DNA of 64,000 nt, from contig NZ_CP077604.1 in the NCBI RefSeq assembly GCF_019048865.1, positions 4,712,001-4,776,000 on the forward strand, in the 5' to 3' direction. How positions within the stretch are numbered: position 1 is the first letter of the stretch; each line of letters opens with the position of its first letter. The notes below the pieces were generated by a model, which worked only from the letters and a program-made list of their open reading frames with translations, had not been told where the DNA came from and made no database searches. Both the position numbers and the translations under genes were made by a program. This stretch comes from Aquihabitans sp. G128 (GTDB lineage Bacteria > Actinomycetota > Acidimicrobiia > Acidimicrobiales > Iamiaceae). Below are positions 26,628 through 37,089 of this stretch, piece by piece.

Positions 26628-27441
26628 ATGACCGACGCCGAGCGCTACGCCGCCTTCGAGGACCTCACGTTCGACCGCCCGGCCCCCGGCGTGCTGCGGA
26701 TCACGATGGACGGGCCGGGCCTGAACGCCGTCAGCCACGCCGTGCACCGGCAGCTGGCCGACGTGTGGCTGGCCGTCGACCGGGACCCGGACACCAACGT
26801 CGCCCTGCTGCGCGGCGCCGGCAAGGCGTTCTCGGCCGGCGGGAGCTTCGAGCTGCTCGACGACCTCATGGAGGACTACGCGGTCCGCACCCGCATCCTG
26901 CGAGAGGCACGCGACCTGGTCTTCAACGTCATCAACTGCTCCAAGCCCATCGTCTCGGCGCTGCACGGGCCTGCGGTGGGCGCCGGCCTGTGCGCCGGCA
27001 TCCTGGCCGACGTCTCCGTCGCCGGCCGCAGCGCCCGCATCATCGACGGCCACACCCGGCTCGGGGTGGCGGCCGGCGACCACGCCGCCATCTGCTGGCC
27101 GCTCATGTGCGGCATGGCCAAGGCCAAGTACTACCTGCTCACCTGCGACACGCTCACCGGCGAGGAGGCCGAGCGCATCGGCCTCGTCTCGCTCTGCGTC
27201 GACGACGACGAGGTCCAGGACCGGGCCCTGGCCGTGGCCACCCACCTCGCCGACGGCGCCCAGCAGGCCATCCGCTGGACCAAGCAGACGCTGAACAACT
27301 GGTACCGCTCCCAGTCGGCCATCCTCGACGCGTCGCTGGCCTACGAGTTCATCGGCTTCGGCGGCCCCGACGCCCGCGAGGGCCTCACCTCCCACACCGA
27401 GAAGCGCGCCCCCCCACTTCACCGGCCCCACCGCCGACTGA
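26628..27441 (+). CDS. Enoyl-CoA hydratase/isomerase (apparent 3' frameshift)
   Basis: 270 residues after correction, ATG 26628. Crotonase fold: [17 protein letters not shown] gives the first oxyanion-hole backbone, [23 protein letters not shown] the second. The usual glutamate near ADVS is replaced, so hydratase activity is uncertain and isomerase or thioesterase chemistry is possible. Near the end a seven-C run (27409-27415) breaks the frame; with six Cs the protein ends ...[13 protein letters not shown] at 27441, whereas the uncorrected frame runs on through a palindromic repeat. Role in beta-oxidation of acyl-CoAs. Confidence 0.87.
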
Positions 27442-27458
27442 CGCCCGGCGACCGCGGA

Positions 27459-27502
27459 TTCCTGTCGATCGGGGGTCCTCTGCACCCCCCGATCGACAGG
27501 AA
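27459..27502. repeat. Intergenic palindrome between convergent genes
   Basis: Perfect 17-base arms TTCCTGTCGATCGGGGG (27459-27475) and CCCCCGATCGACAGGAA (27486-27502) with a ten-base loop. It lies between the enoyl-CoA hydratase and nuclease genes, which converge, so a bidirectional terminator is plausible although no T-run follows. Sequence differs from the GAACTT-bordered palindromes. Confidence 0.75.
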
Positions 27503-27600
27503 ATGCGACTGACCGCCCGCAGAAGCGGACCAACGCGACGAACCGCCCACCCCGCCCAGGCGCCGAGCCGGCGGCAGCAGGACCGGCAGGCCGGCCCGGG

Positions 27601-29637
27601 TCAGCGGAGGTGGGGGAGGGTGCGCATCCAGGTGCGGACGGCGGCGGTGGCGCGGACGTCGTCCTCGTTGTAGGCGAGGAGGCGCTGCTGGGCGGCGGCG
27701 CGGACGGCGGGGTCGGGGTCGGTGGTGGCCTCGGCGTGCCAGACCATGGAGAGGGCGCCGTCGGGGTCGGCGTCGCGCCACGAGAAGCCGGCCAGGCCGG
27801 CGACCACCTTGAGGCCGTGGCTGCCGCCGGTCACCAGCTGGGTGGTGAACACCTCCCAGAGGTCGACGAACTGGGGGCTGGCGAGGAAGTCGTCGACGGC
27901 GGCCGGGGCGTCGACCAGGCCGAGCTCGGCGGCGGCTGCGGCCGCCCCCTCCTTCAGGGCGCGGGACTCGGCGCCGCGGTACCAGCAGTAGGTGACGAGC
28001 GACCGGCCGGCGGCCGCGGCGGCGGTGCGCTGGGCCTCGAGCCAGGTCCAGAACTCCACGAACACCGCAGCCTGGACGGCCGGGCCGGGCGGGTCCCAGG
28101 ACGCTGCGGCGTGGTAGCGGCCGTCGACCCAGGCGCCCCACAGGTAGGCGGTGCCGTCGATGCCGTTCTCCATGTCGATGTCGATCTCGACGTCGGCCGA
28201 CGGCACCTCCAGCGCCCGCAGCCCGTGGCGGAGCAGCGGGCCGCCACCGAGGCCAACCGCCCGGGCGCCCTGGACGGCGTCGGCGAGGGACCGGATCGGC
28301 TGGCCGACGAGGGCGAGGGCGACCGGGTCGAGCGAGCCGAGGTCGCCGGTCCGCAGCACCCCGGCGCCGGCCAGGGTCGCAGCCTGCTGGTCGACCCGAG
28401 CCCGAGCGGCGGCCGCCCGGCGCTCGACCACCTCGGGGTCGACCTCGACCGCGACCTCGGTCCCGCTGTCGCCGACGTCGGCGGCGCCGTGGGCCGCGCC
28501 GTCGGCCGGGCCCGCGACCTCGGTCGGCCCGGCGGTCGCGGCCGGCGGCGCGAGCAGCTCGGCGACCGGCGTGTCGGCGGGCAGGGCGGCCGCCCGGTCG
28601 GCGAGCTCGGCCAGGTCGCCGAGGCGGGCGTAGGCGTCGCGGAGCTCCGCCGAGCGCAGGTCGAGCCGGGCCAGGTCCGCTCGCGTGGCCACGCCGGCGC
28701 GGCGCAGGGCGCGCCACTGCTCGTAGCCCAGGCCGGGGAGGAGGCTGACGCTGTCGGCCGCCTCGAGCTGGGGACGGCAGTGGGCCACCCAGGGACAGGT
28801 GGTGCACTCGCCGATCCACACCGGCTCCACGAGCGGCGTGCCCTCGGCGGCGGCGGCCAGCACGTCGAGGCGGAACGAGAACTCGAAGTCGTAGCGCTGC
28901 AGGGCGGTCTCGTCGGCGGCCCGGCGCTTGTCCCAGCGCTGGCGGATGCTGGGGACGTCGAGCCGGGCCCAGACCGCCACCTCCTCCTTGCCGACGACGG
29001 CGCCCACGGGCGTGGCGGCGTCGTGGCCGGCGGCCTCGAGCAGCCGGTGGTGGTGGGCGAGCAGCAGGAGGTGGGCACGGGCCAGGCGGGGGAGGTGCTC
29101 CGGGTCGGTGCGAGCATCGGCGTGGGCCGGCGAGGCGAGCGGAGCGACCACCGCCGCGGCGTCGGGCGTGGGCGGCTGCCCTGCGTCGAGCACCAGCCGG
29201 TGCCGGACCGCGAGCGGGTGGTAGGCCCAGCGGCCGTCGGGCCGGCGCTCGGCCCGGACGAGCACGTCGGGCCCGCCCCTTCGCCGTCCTACCTCGTCCA
29301 CCGGCAGCCGCCCGCCCAGGACCAGAGGTGCGCCCTGGGCCAGCGCCGCTGCGGTGGCCGCCTCCCGCTCGGCCGCCGTGCCGTCCGGCGGGACGCGCAC
29401 CGCGCCGGGGTGCGCGGCCAGGAGCTCGGCGAAGATCCGGTCGCCGAAGGTGACGCTGTCGTCGATGCGCAGGCGATCGACCGACGACGGCTCGGCCCGC
29501 GTGGTGTCGAACGGGGGGTGGACGTCGAACTGCACCCGCAACGGGCAGCGCTTGGCGACGTCGTCCCCCTGCGGCGGGACGGTGCTGACGTCGGACCGGG
29601 GCCGGTAGCGGTCGAGGGGTGCCGCCGGGTCGGTCAT
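27601..29637 (-). CDS. TM0106-type RecB-like nuclease
   Basis: 678 residues from ATG 29637. The N-terminal part (about 25-260) is a PD-(D/E)XK RecB-like nuclease: RCPLRVQFDVH at the start, RYDFEFSFRLDVL and the cysteine cluster CTTCPWVAHC, which with an earlier cysteine could bind an Fe-S cluster as in AddB/Cas4-like nucleases. The C-terminal part (about 480-678) is a predicted RNase H-like DEDD exonuclease domain, with acidic strand VEIDIDMEN and YNEDDVRAT near the end. Family members are thought to act on DNA or RNA in repair; biological role untested. Monocistronic. Confidence 0.82.
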   Translation of the reverse strand: MTDPAAPLDRYRPRSDVSTVPPQGDDVAKRCPLRVQFDVHPPFDTTRAEPSSVDRLRIDDSVTFGDRIFAELLAAHPGAVRVPPDGTAAEREAATAAALAQGAPLVLGGRLPVDEVGRRRGGPDVLVRAERRPDGRWAYHPLAVRHRLVLDAGQPPTPDAAAVVAPLASPAHADARTDPEHLPRLARAHLLLLAHHHRLLEAAGHDAATPVGAVVGKEEVAVWARLDVPSIRQRWDKRRAADETALQRYDFEFSFRLDVLAAAAEGTPLVEPVWIGECTTCPWVAHCRPQLEAADSVSLLPGLGYEQWRALRRAGVATRADLARLDLRSAELRDAYARLGDLAELADRAAALPADTPVAELLAPPAATAGPTEVAGPADGAAHGAADVGDSGTEVAVEVDPEVVERRAAAARARVDQQAATLAGAGVLRTGDLGSLDPVALALVGQPIRSLADAVQGARAVGLGGGPLLRHGLRALEVPSADVEIDIDMENGIDGTAYLWGAWVDGRYHAAASWDPPGPAVQAAVFVEFWTWLEAQRTAAAAAGRSLVTYCWYRGAESRALKEGAAAAAAELGLVDAPAAVDDFLASPQFVDLWEVFTTQLVTGGSHGLKVVAGLAGFSWRDADPDGALSMVWHAEATTDPDPAVRAAAQQRLLAYNEDDVRATAAVRTWMRTLPHLR

Positions 29638-29735
29638 CGGCCGCAGCGTACCCAGGCCCCCCGACAGCGGGAGGGTGAGCGGGGCCCCTGCGGGTAGGCG
29701 GTGGCCGACCGATCGAGACGACCACGAGAGCACCG

Positions 29736-29924
29736 ATGAGCGACGCGAGCGACCTGGACGACCTGGGTGAGCCCGACGAGGACCGGCTGGTGGAGACCGG
29801 CGAGCGGCTCGCCGCCGTGCCCGAGCCCGACGCCGAGCGCGCCGTCGAGGTGGCCGCGGAGCGCGGGGAGCCGGTCCCCGACGGTGAGCGGCTGGTGGAG
29901 CCGACCGACGACGCCGAGGGCTAG
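29736..29924 (+). CDS. Small acidic protein
   Basis: 62 residues, ATG 29736, very acidic (many DDLGEPDEDR and AERAVEVAAERGE type stretches), no hydrophobic segment, probably disordered or helical. GGGTAG about 40 bases upstream could be a stress-sigma -10. Its end overlaps the convergent phosphotransferase gene by four bases. No family. Confidence 0.55.
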   Translation: MSDASDLDDLGEPDEDRLVETGERLAAVPEPDAERAVEVAAERGEPVPDGERLVEPTDDAEG

Positions 29925-30976
29925 AGCAGGGCGAACGGGTCGAGGTCGCGGATGGCGGCGCAGGAGCGCTCGGCCATGGCCAGGAACATCCGGTCGCCCC
30001 GCTCCGAGGGCGTGCCGACCGCGCACCCGAGCACGATGATCAGCGGGGCCTGGAGCATGGCGTAGCGGTAGTCGTCCCGGCAGGCGTCGAGGTCGTAGCC
30101 CGTCACGCCGTGGCCCAGCAGGGCGCGGTGGTAGGCGGCCACCAGGTCGTCCTCGTGGGCACGGCGGTCCTCGATCGAGAGCCCGGTCGCGAGGAGGAAG
30201 GCGAGGTCCCGGGCCGGGAGCCCGAGGCTGACGGTCTGCCAGTCGAGCGCCGTCACCGGCCCGTGGTCCGGGGCGAACATGAGGTTGTCGAGCCGGTAGT
30301 CGCCGTGCACGGGGGCGAAGCGCTCACCGCGGCCCACCAGCCACGACCCGGCGACGGCCGGCACCCGCTCGAGCACCTCCTGGTCCTCGGCGCGGAGCCG
30401 GCCGGCGAAGCGGTCGGTGAAGACGCTGGTCATGGGCTCGAGCACTTCGGTGAGGACCGAGGCCTCGTCGGCGGTGACGATGGCCAGGGTGCCGTCGGCC
30501 AGCGTCGGGTCGCACCAGCGGGGGCCGTGCAGGCCGGCCAGGTTCACCGCGGCGGCCTCGGCGTCGACCACGTCGCACCCCGCCAGCTGGTCGCCCTGCT
30601 CTGCGGGCGCCAGGTCGTCGAGCAGCAGCAGGAAGTCGGTGGCGTCCTCCGACACCGAGGCGTGCCAGCACCGGGGGACCCGCACGGCGAGGGTGGGGGC
30701 GAGGTCGCGGTAGAAGTCGACCTCGGTGCGGTAGGCGCCGGCCACGCTGGTGCGCTTGTCCATGGGGCCGACGGCCAGCTTGGCCACGAGGGTGGGCGGC
30801 ACCTCGCCCGGGTCGCCGTCGAAATCGAGGGCGAGCCGGTAGCTGCCCGCCATCTGCCCCGTGCCGATGGCCGTGGCCTCGACGCCGGTGACGGTGACCG
30901 GGTGCCCTCCGGCCCGCAGGGCTTCGGTGATGACGGCGGGGGCGAGGTCGTCGACGGGCACGGCGAGGTCGGTCAT
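29921..30976 (-). CDS. Aminoglycoside phosphotransferase-like (APH/EcKinase) kinase
   Basis: 351 residues from ATG 30976. Protein-kinase-like fold: glycine-rich start region (IGTGQMAGSYRLAL), ATP lysine in VAKLAVG, catalytic loop HGDYRLDNLMF and metal motif ALDWQTVSLG. It resembles the phosphotransferase group found beside acyl-CoA dehydrogenases and ecdysteroid-kinase-like enzymes. It phosphorylates a small hydroxylated molecule; drug resistance should not be assumed. Single gene between small ORFs. Confidence 0.85.
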   Translation of the reverse strand: MTDLAVPVDDLAPAVITEALRAGGHPVTVTGVEATAIGTGQMAGSYRLALDFDGDPGEVPPTLVAKLAVGPMDKRTSVAGAYRTEVDFYRDLAPTLAVRVPRCWHASVSEDATDFLLLLDDLAPAEQGDQLAGCDVVDAEAAAVNLAGLHGPRWCDPTLADGTLAIVTADEASVLTEVLEPMTSVFTDRFAGRLRAEDQEVLERVPAVAGSWLVGRGERFAPVHGDYRLDNLMFAPDHGPVTALDWQTVSLGLPARDLAFLLATGLSIEDRRAHEDDLVAAYHRALLGHGVTGYDLDACRDDYRYAMLQAPLIIVLGCAVGTPSERGDRMFLAMAERSCAAIRDLDPFALL

Positions 30977-31049
30977 GGCGGCATCCTGCCCCACCCGCCG
31001 CCGGGGCGGCGGCCTGGGTAGCGGTCCTTCGATCGGGTAGCTGGGGACC

Positions 31050-31427
31050 ATGAGCCGCACCCAGACCCTTCAGGTCCCCCAGCACCTGGCCGGGACCGAC
31101 CTGCGCCCCGTGCTCACCCTCCTGCCGGTGGCCGCCACCTCGCCGCACGGCGGCGCCGAGGCGAAGGACGACGGTCCCGGCAAGGGCCCGTCCGTCGCCA
31201 GGGCTGCGGCGGTGGTGGCCGTCGGTGCGCACCTGGCCGGCGCCGGGCTCGCCCTCAAGGAGGCGCTGGGCTACAGCGACTTCGTGTGGGACACCGCCGG
31301 CATCGCCCGCACCCCGTGGCTGGCCCGCATCGCCCTCGTCCCGGTGGTCGGCGCCCGCCAGTTCAGCGCCGACGTCAAGCCCCGCCTCGAGCAGGCGTCG
31401 GCTGCCATCGAGCTCCAGGGCGGCTGA
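31050..31427 (+). CDS. Hypothetical protein
   Basis: 125 residues from ATG 31050, only about ten bases after a GGGTAG element, so possibly a leaderless stress-type promoter. The middle has a weakly hydrophobic helix (VARAAAVVAVGAHLAGAGLAL) and the end an amphipathic helix. No family recognised. Divergent from the phosphotransferase gene (74 bases between starts). Confidence 0.55.
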   Translation: MSRTQTLQVPQHLAGTDLRPVLTLLPVAATSPHGGAEAKDDGPGKGPSVARAAAVVAVGAHLAGAGLALKEALGYSDFVWDTAGIARTPWLARIALVPVVGARQFSADVKPRLEQASAAIELQGG

Positions 31428-31553
31428 TCCCCGCCGGCGAGTCGCTCCGGCGACGAGCGCCGACGTAGCAGCCAGGCGGACGGGTCCGACGCCGGCCGCT
31501 CGACCTCGTGAAGGCGAGCGACGGCGCCTTGCGGTGTGCCAGGGTCCCGGGCC

Positions 31554-32438
31554 ATGGAGATCGGCCTGGCCTTCCCGCAGATGACCGCGGGCTTCGACCG
31601 CGACGGCGTGCGGGCGTGGTGCCGTGCCGTCGACGAAGGGCCGTTCTCGTCGATCTCGGCGGGCGAGCGCATCACGTTCGACAACCTCGACGGCATGACC
31701 CTGTGCGCCTCGGCGGCGGCGCTCACCGAGCGGGTCCGGGTGCTGTTCAACGTGGCGGTGGCGCCCTGGCACCAGACCGCCCTGCTGGCCAAGCAGCTGG
31801 CGTCGATCGACGTGGTGTCGGGCGGACGCGTGGAGGTCGCCGTCGGCGTCGGCGGGCGCGAGCAGGACTACGCCGCCCTCGGCTCGCCGTTCGCCGGTCG
31901 GTTCGGTCGCCTCGACGACGCCGTCGCCGAGCTCCGCCGCCTCTGGGCGGGCGGCGACGCCGCCGGCGGCGGCCAGGTCGGTCCGACACCCCTGCGCCCG
32001 GGAGGGCCGCGCATCCTCTGCAGCGGCACCGGCCCGCGCTCGCTCGCCCGCGCCGCCCACTGGGCCGACGGCGTGAGCGGCTTCACCCTCCCCGGCGACG
32101 CCGCCGAGGCCGGCGCCAACTTCCGCCTGGCCGAGCGGGCCTGGCTCGATGCCGGCCGCACCGAACGCCCCCGCCTCGTCACCGGCGCCTTCGTCGCCCT
32201 CGGCCCCGATGCCGAAGCCACCCTCCAGGCCTTCGGCCGCCGCTACCTCGCGGTGTTCGGTGAGCGCCCGGCCCACGTCCTGGCCGGCCGCATGTCCCTG
32301 CACACCGAGCAGCGCCTGGCCGACTTCGCCACCGCCGTCGCCGCCGAAGGCGCCGACGAGCTGATCCTCGTCCCCGCCAGCAACGACCCCGCCCTCGTCG
32401 CCCGCCTCGCCACCGTGGTCGCCTCGCTCGCCACCTGA
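31554..32438 (+). CDS. LLM-class F420-dependent oxidoreductase
   Basis: 294 residues from ATG 31554. Luciferase-like TIM barrel: start MEIGLAFPQM, VLFNVAVAPWHQTALLAKQLASIDVVSGGRVEVAVGVGG covering the typical strand 4-5 region, and PRILCSGTGPRSLARAAHWADGV near residue 160. In actinobacteria this family mostly uses coenzyme F420 rather than FMN. Substrate unknown. A second LLM enzyme lies at 50455. The gene converges with the alpha/beta hydrolase gene. Confidence 0.85.
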   Translation: MEIGLAFPQMTAGFDRDGVRAWCRAVDEGPFSSISAGERITFDNLDGMTLCASAAALTERVRVLFNVAVAPWHQTALLAKQLASIDVVSGGRVEVAVGVGGREQDYAALGSPFAGRFGRLDDAVAELRRLWAGGDAAGGGQVGPTPLRPGGPRILCSGTGPRSLARAAHWADGVSGFTLPGDAAEAGANFRLAERAWLDAGRTERPRLVTGAFVALGPDAEATLQAFGRRYLAVFGERPAHVLAGRMSLHTEQRLADFATAVAAEGADELILVPASNDPALVARLATVVASLAT

Positions 32439-32561
32439 CCCCGGCCGGCCGCCGCCGCCCCGGCACCCCCCGCAGCCCGGCCGGCCCCCGCTACAAAGTT
32501 CGCTGGGGTGGGGTGGGTCGGCGGCGGGGGGGCGGTGCCGTCGCCCCGGGGCCGGCTCGGG

Positions 32562-33428
32562 CTAGTGGCGGGCGAGGAAGTCGAGGATGGCGCGGTTGAA
32601 GATCTCGTTGCGGTCGCCGGCGACCATGTGGCCGGCGCCGGCGACGTCGGCGAACTCGGCCTGGGGGACGATCGACAGGAACTCCTGGGCGCCCTCGGCG
32701 CTGAGCAGGTCGCTGGACCGGCCACGCACCAGGAGCGTGGGCACCTGCAGCGCTTCGGCGGCGGACCGGAGCCGGCCGGGCTCCACCATGGTGGTGCGGG
32801 TCTCGTCGGGGCTGCCGAAGGAGCCGCGGATGAAGGCCGGGTCCCAGTGCCAGACCCAGCGGCCGTCGTCGCGCTGGCGCAGGTTCTTCCGCAGCCCGGA
32901 CAGGTCGCGCGGCCGGGGCCGGGTGGGGTTGTAGGCGGCCACCACGTCGGCGGCGTCCTCGAGGCTGGCGAAGCCGTCGAGGTTGCCGGTCATGAAGGCG
33001 CCGATGCGGTCGCGGCCGCCCTCCTCCAGCCGGTGGGCCACGTCGACCAGGGTCAGGCTCGACGCCACTGCCGCCTGGTCGTCGCTCTCGGCGATGGCCA
33101 CCAGCGAGGCGAGGCCGCCGAGGGAGGCCCCGACGAGGGCCGGAGGGCGGTCGAAGCTGGCCGCCACGGCGGCGACGTCGGCGGCGAAGGCCTCGAGGGA
33201 GTAGTTGCCGTCGGGGGCCCACTGGCTGTCGCCGTGGCCCCGCAGGTCGAGGCTGATGGCGTGGCGCCCCTGGTTGGCCAGGGTGGTGAGGGTGCCGGAC
33301 CACGAGTGGCGGGTCTGGCCGCCGCCGTGGAGCAGCAGCACCGGCGGGCCGCCCTCGGGGCCCTCGGCGTCGCCCACCAGCGCCAGTCCGTCGGAGCCCT
33401 CGAAGTTCGATCCGCATCGGCCCAGCAT
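32562..33428 (-). CDS. Alpha/beta hydrolase
   Basis: 288 residues in one frame from ATG 33428. Oxyanion loop HGGGQTRHSW near residue 35, HGDSQW, nucleophile elbow GASLGG with Ser near residue 110, acid in VRGRSSDLLS, and catalytic His in GAGHMVAGD. The uncorrected N-terminus (MLGRCGSNFEGSDG) is odd for the family. If CTCGAAGTTC (33399-33408) is really CTCGAGTTC, a start at ATG 33417 gives MRIELEGSDGLAL, the usual beginning. Hydrolyses an ester or related bond; substrate unknown. AAAGTTCG with a G-rich flank near 32495, just past its 3' end, looks like half of a GAACTT palindrome. Confidence 0.88.
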   Translation of the reverse strand: MLGRCGSNFEGSDGLALVGDAEGPEGGPPVLLLHGGGQTRHSWSGTLTTLANQGRHAISLDLRGHGDSQWAPDGNYSLEAFAADVAAVAASFDRPPALVGASLGGLASLVAIAESDDQAAVASSLTLVDVAHRLEEGGRDRIGAFMTGNLDGFASLEDAADVVAAYNPTRPRPRDLSGLRKNLRQRDDGRWVWHWDPAFIRGSFGSPDETRTTMVEPGRLRSAAEALQVPTLLVRGRSSDLLSAEGAQEFLSIVPQAEFADVAGAGHMVAGDRNEIFNRAILDFLARH

Positions 33429-33490
33429 GGCCCGTGCCGCCGCGCCCGACACCGCCCGGCCGCCGGATCCCGGCCACCGCAGGCGTCGGC

Positions 33491-34246
33491 TCAGGTCAGG
33501 AGGAGGCGGAGGGCCACGCCGACGCCCAGGAGGACGACCAGGGTCCGGAGCACCGTGGCCGGGATGCGCCTCCCCACCTTCGCCCCGAGCCACGCACCGA
33601 CCACCGAGCCGACGGCGATCAGGGCCACCGCCTCCCACGCCACGTGGGCGAACAGGGTGAACAGGATCGCTGCCACGCCGTTGACCGTGCCGGCGAGGAC
33701 GTTCTTGAGGGCGTTGGACCGGCGCAGGTCGTCCGGGACGAACACCGCCAGCATGGCGAGCAGGATGATCCCCTGCGCGGCGCCGAAGTAGCCGCCGTAG
33801 ACCCCGGCGACGAAGGCGATGGCCATCGGGGCGGGGCCGACGTCGCGGGCGTCGTCCGGGCGGCGCTCGGCCACCCAGCGGGCCAGGCGGGGCTGGAGCG
33901 CCATGAGCACCACGGCGAGCAGCACCAGGACGGGGACGATGGCGTCGAAGACCTGGGAGGGCAGCGTGAGCAGGAGGATGCCGCCGCAGAGCCCGCCGGT
34001 CCCGGACGCCACCGCGAGCGTGCGGGCGCGGCGGCCCTGGCCCGCCAGCTCGCGGCGGTAGCCGTAGGCGCCGCTGATGGCGCCGGGCACCAGCCCGATG
34101 TTGTTCGAGACGTTGGCGGTGATGGGGGCGTAGCCCACCGCCAGGAGGGTCGGGAACGAGATCAGGCTGCCGGAGCCGATGACGGCGTTGATGCCGCCGG
34201 CGCCCATACCGGCCGCCATCACCGCCAGCGCCTCGAGCCCGTCCAC
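33491..34246 (-). CDS. TauE/SafE-type sulfite/anion exporter
   Basis: 251 residues from GTG 34246. Seven or eight membrane helices in two repeats, each opening with the family glycine motif: GMGAGGINAVIGSGSLISFPTLL at residues 14-36 and GVYGGYFGAAQGIILLAML near residue 140. TauE/SafE proteins export sulfite, sulfoacetate or related organic anions. Divergent from modA across about 150 bases; no sulfur-metabolism genes are adjacent, so the substrate is open. Confidence 0.9.
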   Translation of the reverse strand: MDGLEALAVMAAGMGAGGINAVIGSGSLISFPTLLAVGYAPITANVSNNIGLVPGAISGAYGYRRELAGQGRRARTLAVASGTGGLCGGILLLTLPSQVFDAIVPVLVLLAVVLMALQPRLARWVAERRPDDARDVGPAPMAIAFVAGVYGGYFGAAQGIILLAMLAVFVPDDLRRSNALKNVLAGTVNGVAAILFTLFAHVAWEAVALIAVGSVVGAWLGAKVGRRIPATVLRTLVVLLGVGVALRLLLT

Positions 34247-34320
34247 CTCGGCAGTCTGCTCGGCCGGGGGTGCGGCCCCGCTCCGGAGCCCTCGGACTGG
34301 TGAACCCAACCGAGGGTGTC

Positions 34321-34336
34321 CCTTGCGTGTGCAAGG
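34321..34336. promoter_or_regulatory. Palindrome upstream of modA
   Basis: CCTTGC (34321-34326) and GCAAGG (34331-34336) around GTGT, in the divergent region between the permease and modA genes, 58 bases before the modA start. It could be an operator or a leader stem; no molybdate regulator gene was seen in the window. Confidence 0.35.
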
Positions 34337-34393
34337 ATCGACGCCAAGTTGCCTGGCACCTGCGGTGTCAGAGTGTCCCTCAGGAGCTCCTCC

Positions 34394-35242
34394 ATGAACC
34401 GCCCCACCCGCCTCCTCCTGGCCGTGCTGGCCGCGCTGGCCCTGTTCGTGGCCGCGTGCGGCAGCGACAGCGACGGCGCCGCCAAGACCACCACCAAGGC
34501 GTCGTCGGGCCCCTCCACCACGGCCGACGACGGGCCCACCACCACGGCAGCTCCGGCCGACGACCTCTCCGGCGACATCACGGTGTCGGCCGCCGCCTCG
34601 CTCACCGGCGCCTTCACCGACATCGGCAAGTCGTTCGAGGAGGCCCACCCGGACACCAAGGTCACCTTCAACTTCGACTCGTCCGGCTCCCTGTCGGACG
34701 CCATCGTCGCCGGCGCCCCGGCCGACGTGTTCGCCTCGGCCGACGAGAAGAACATGGCGAAGCTCACCGACGCCGACCTCACCGACGGCGAGCCCACCAC
34801 CTTCGCCCGCAACCAGCTCGTGATCGTCACCAAGCCCGGAAACCCGAAGGGCATCAAGACCCTGGCCGACCTCGCCGACGTGGGCATCGTCTCGCTCTGC
34901 GCCACCGATGCCCCGTGCGGCACGTTCGCCGCCCAGATCCTCGGGGACGCCGGCGTCGACATCCCCAGCGATAACGTCACGCTCGGCCAGAACGTGAAGG
35001 CCACCCTGACCGCCGTGACCGAGGGAGACGCCGTGGCCGGCATCGTCTACGTCACCGACGGCCTCGCCGCCGGGGACCAGGTCGAGGTGGTCGACATCCC
35101 CGAGGCCCAGAACGCCATCGCGGTGTACCCGGCCGCGGCCCTCAAGGCGTCCGGCAACCAGGACGTGGCCGCGGCCTTCGTGGCCTTCGTGGCCGGCGAC
35201 GAAGGCCAGAAGGTGCTCGAGGAGGCCGGGTTCCTCCCGCCG
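34394..35242 (+). CDS. modA: Molybdate-binding lipoprotein ModA (stop codon missing)
   Basis: About 283 residues to the conserved end GFLPP. SD AGGAG seven bases before ATG 34394; lipobox FVAAC at residue 18-22, then a Thr-rich linker. Periplasmic-type binding fold: ITVSAAASLTGAFTDIGKSFE, FNFDSSGSL, PADVFASADEKNM and EGDAVAGIVYVTDG match ModA oxyanion-binding segments. It captures molybdate or tungstate for ModBC. After GFLPP the frame has no stop until 35566, inside modB; modB is read in the frame expected for the usual GTGA overlap, so the stop/start junction seems to be lost here (missing bases) rather than a real fusion. Confidence 0.88.
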
Positions 35243-35277
35243 ACCTGGCGCGGTCGCGGCGGCGGCCACCGGTCCTG

Positions 35278-36032
35278 GTGGTCGTCGTCGCCCTGGTCGC
35301 CGCCCTCTTCTTCGCGCTCCCGTTCGCCGGCCTGCTGCAACGGGCTGCGTGGTCGAAGCTCCTCACCGACCTCGGCACCGAGGAGTCGATCGAGGCGCTG
35401 GAGCTCTCGCTGGTGGCGTCGCTCTCGTCGACGGTCGTGGTGGTCCTGTTCGGCACGCCGCTGGCGTGGGTGCTGGCCCGGGTCGAGGTGCCGGGCCGGG
35501 CCATCGTGCGCGGCCTGGTGCTGCTGCCCATGGTCCTGCCCCCGGTGGTGGGCGGCGTGGCCCTGATCTCGGCGTTCAGCCTGCGCAGCCCCATCGGTGG
35601 CTGGCTGCACGACGTGTTCGGCCTGCAGCTCACCTTCTCGACCAAGGGGGTGGTGCTGGCCGAGGTGTTCGTGGCCATGCCCTTCTACGTGATCACCGTC
35701 GAGGCGGCGCTGCGCAACGTCGACCAGCGCTACGAGCAGGTGGCCGCATCGCTCGGCGCCTCGCGCTTCACGGTGTTCCGCCGGGTGACGCTGCCCATGG
35801 TGGCGCCGTCGGTGGGGGCCGGCGCCGTGCTGGCGTGGGCGCGGGCGCTCGGCGAGTTCGGGGCCACCATCACCTTCGCCGGCAACATCGTGGGCCGGAC
35901 CCAGACGCTGCCGCTGGCCGTGTACCTCAAGCTCGAGGGCGACGGCGAGGCCGCCATCGCCCTCAGCCTGGTGCTGCTGCTCGTCTCGTTCGTGGTGCTG
36001 GTCGGCCTGCGCGACAAGTGGCTGGTGCGGGC

Positions 36033-36036
<4 letters not shown>
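35278..36036 (+). CDS. modB: Molybdate ABC transporter permease ModB
   Basis: 252 residues from GTG 35278; upstream in-frame codons to about 35239 (ADLARSRRRPP) suggest the true start is earlier and obscured by the damaged modA junction. Five or six membrane helices; the permease EAA loop is EAALRNVDQRYEQVAASLGASRFTVFRRVTLPM, with the EAA...G contact site for ModC. The next gene starts by GTGA overlap. Forms the channel for molybdate import. Confidence 0.92.
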
Positions 36037-37088
<1,052 letters not shown>

Positions 37089-37089
37089 G

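Noticed and set aside
34394-35566. ModA-ModB fusion protein
   Set aside because: Beyond GFLPP the modA frame encodes no permease sequence; modB is in another frame, so no fusion is made.
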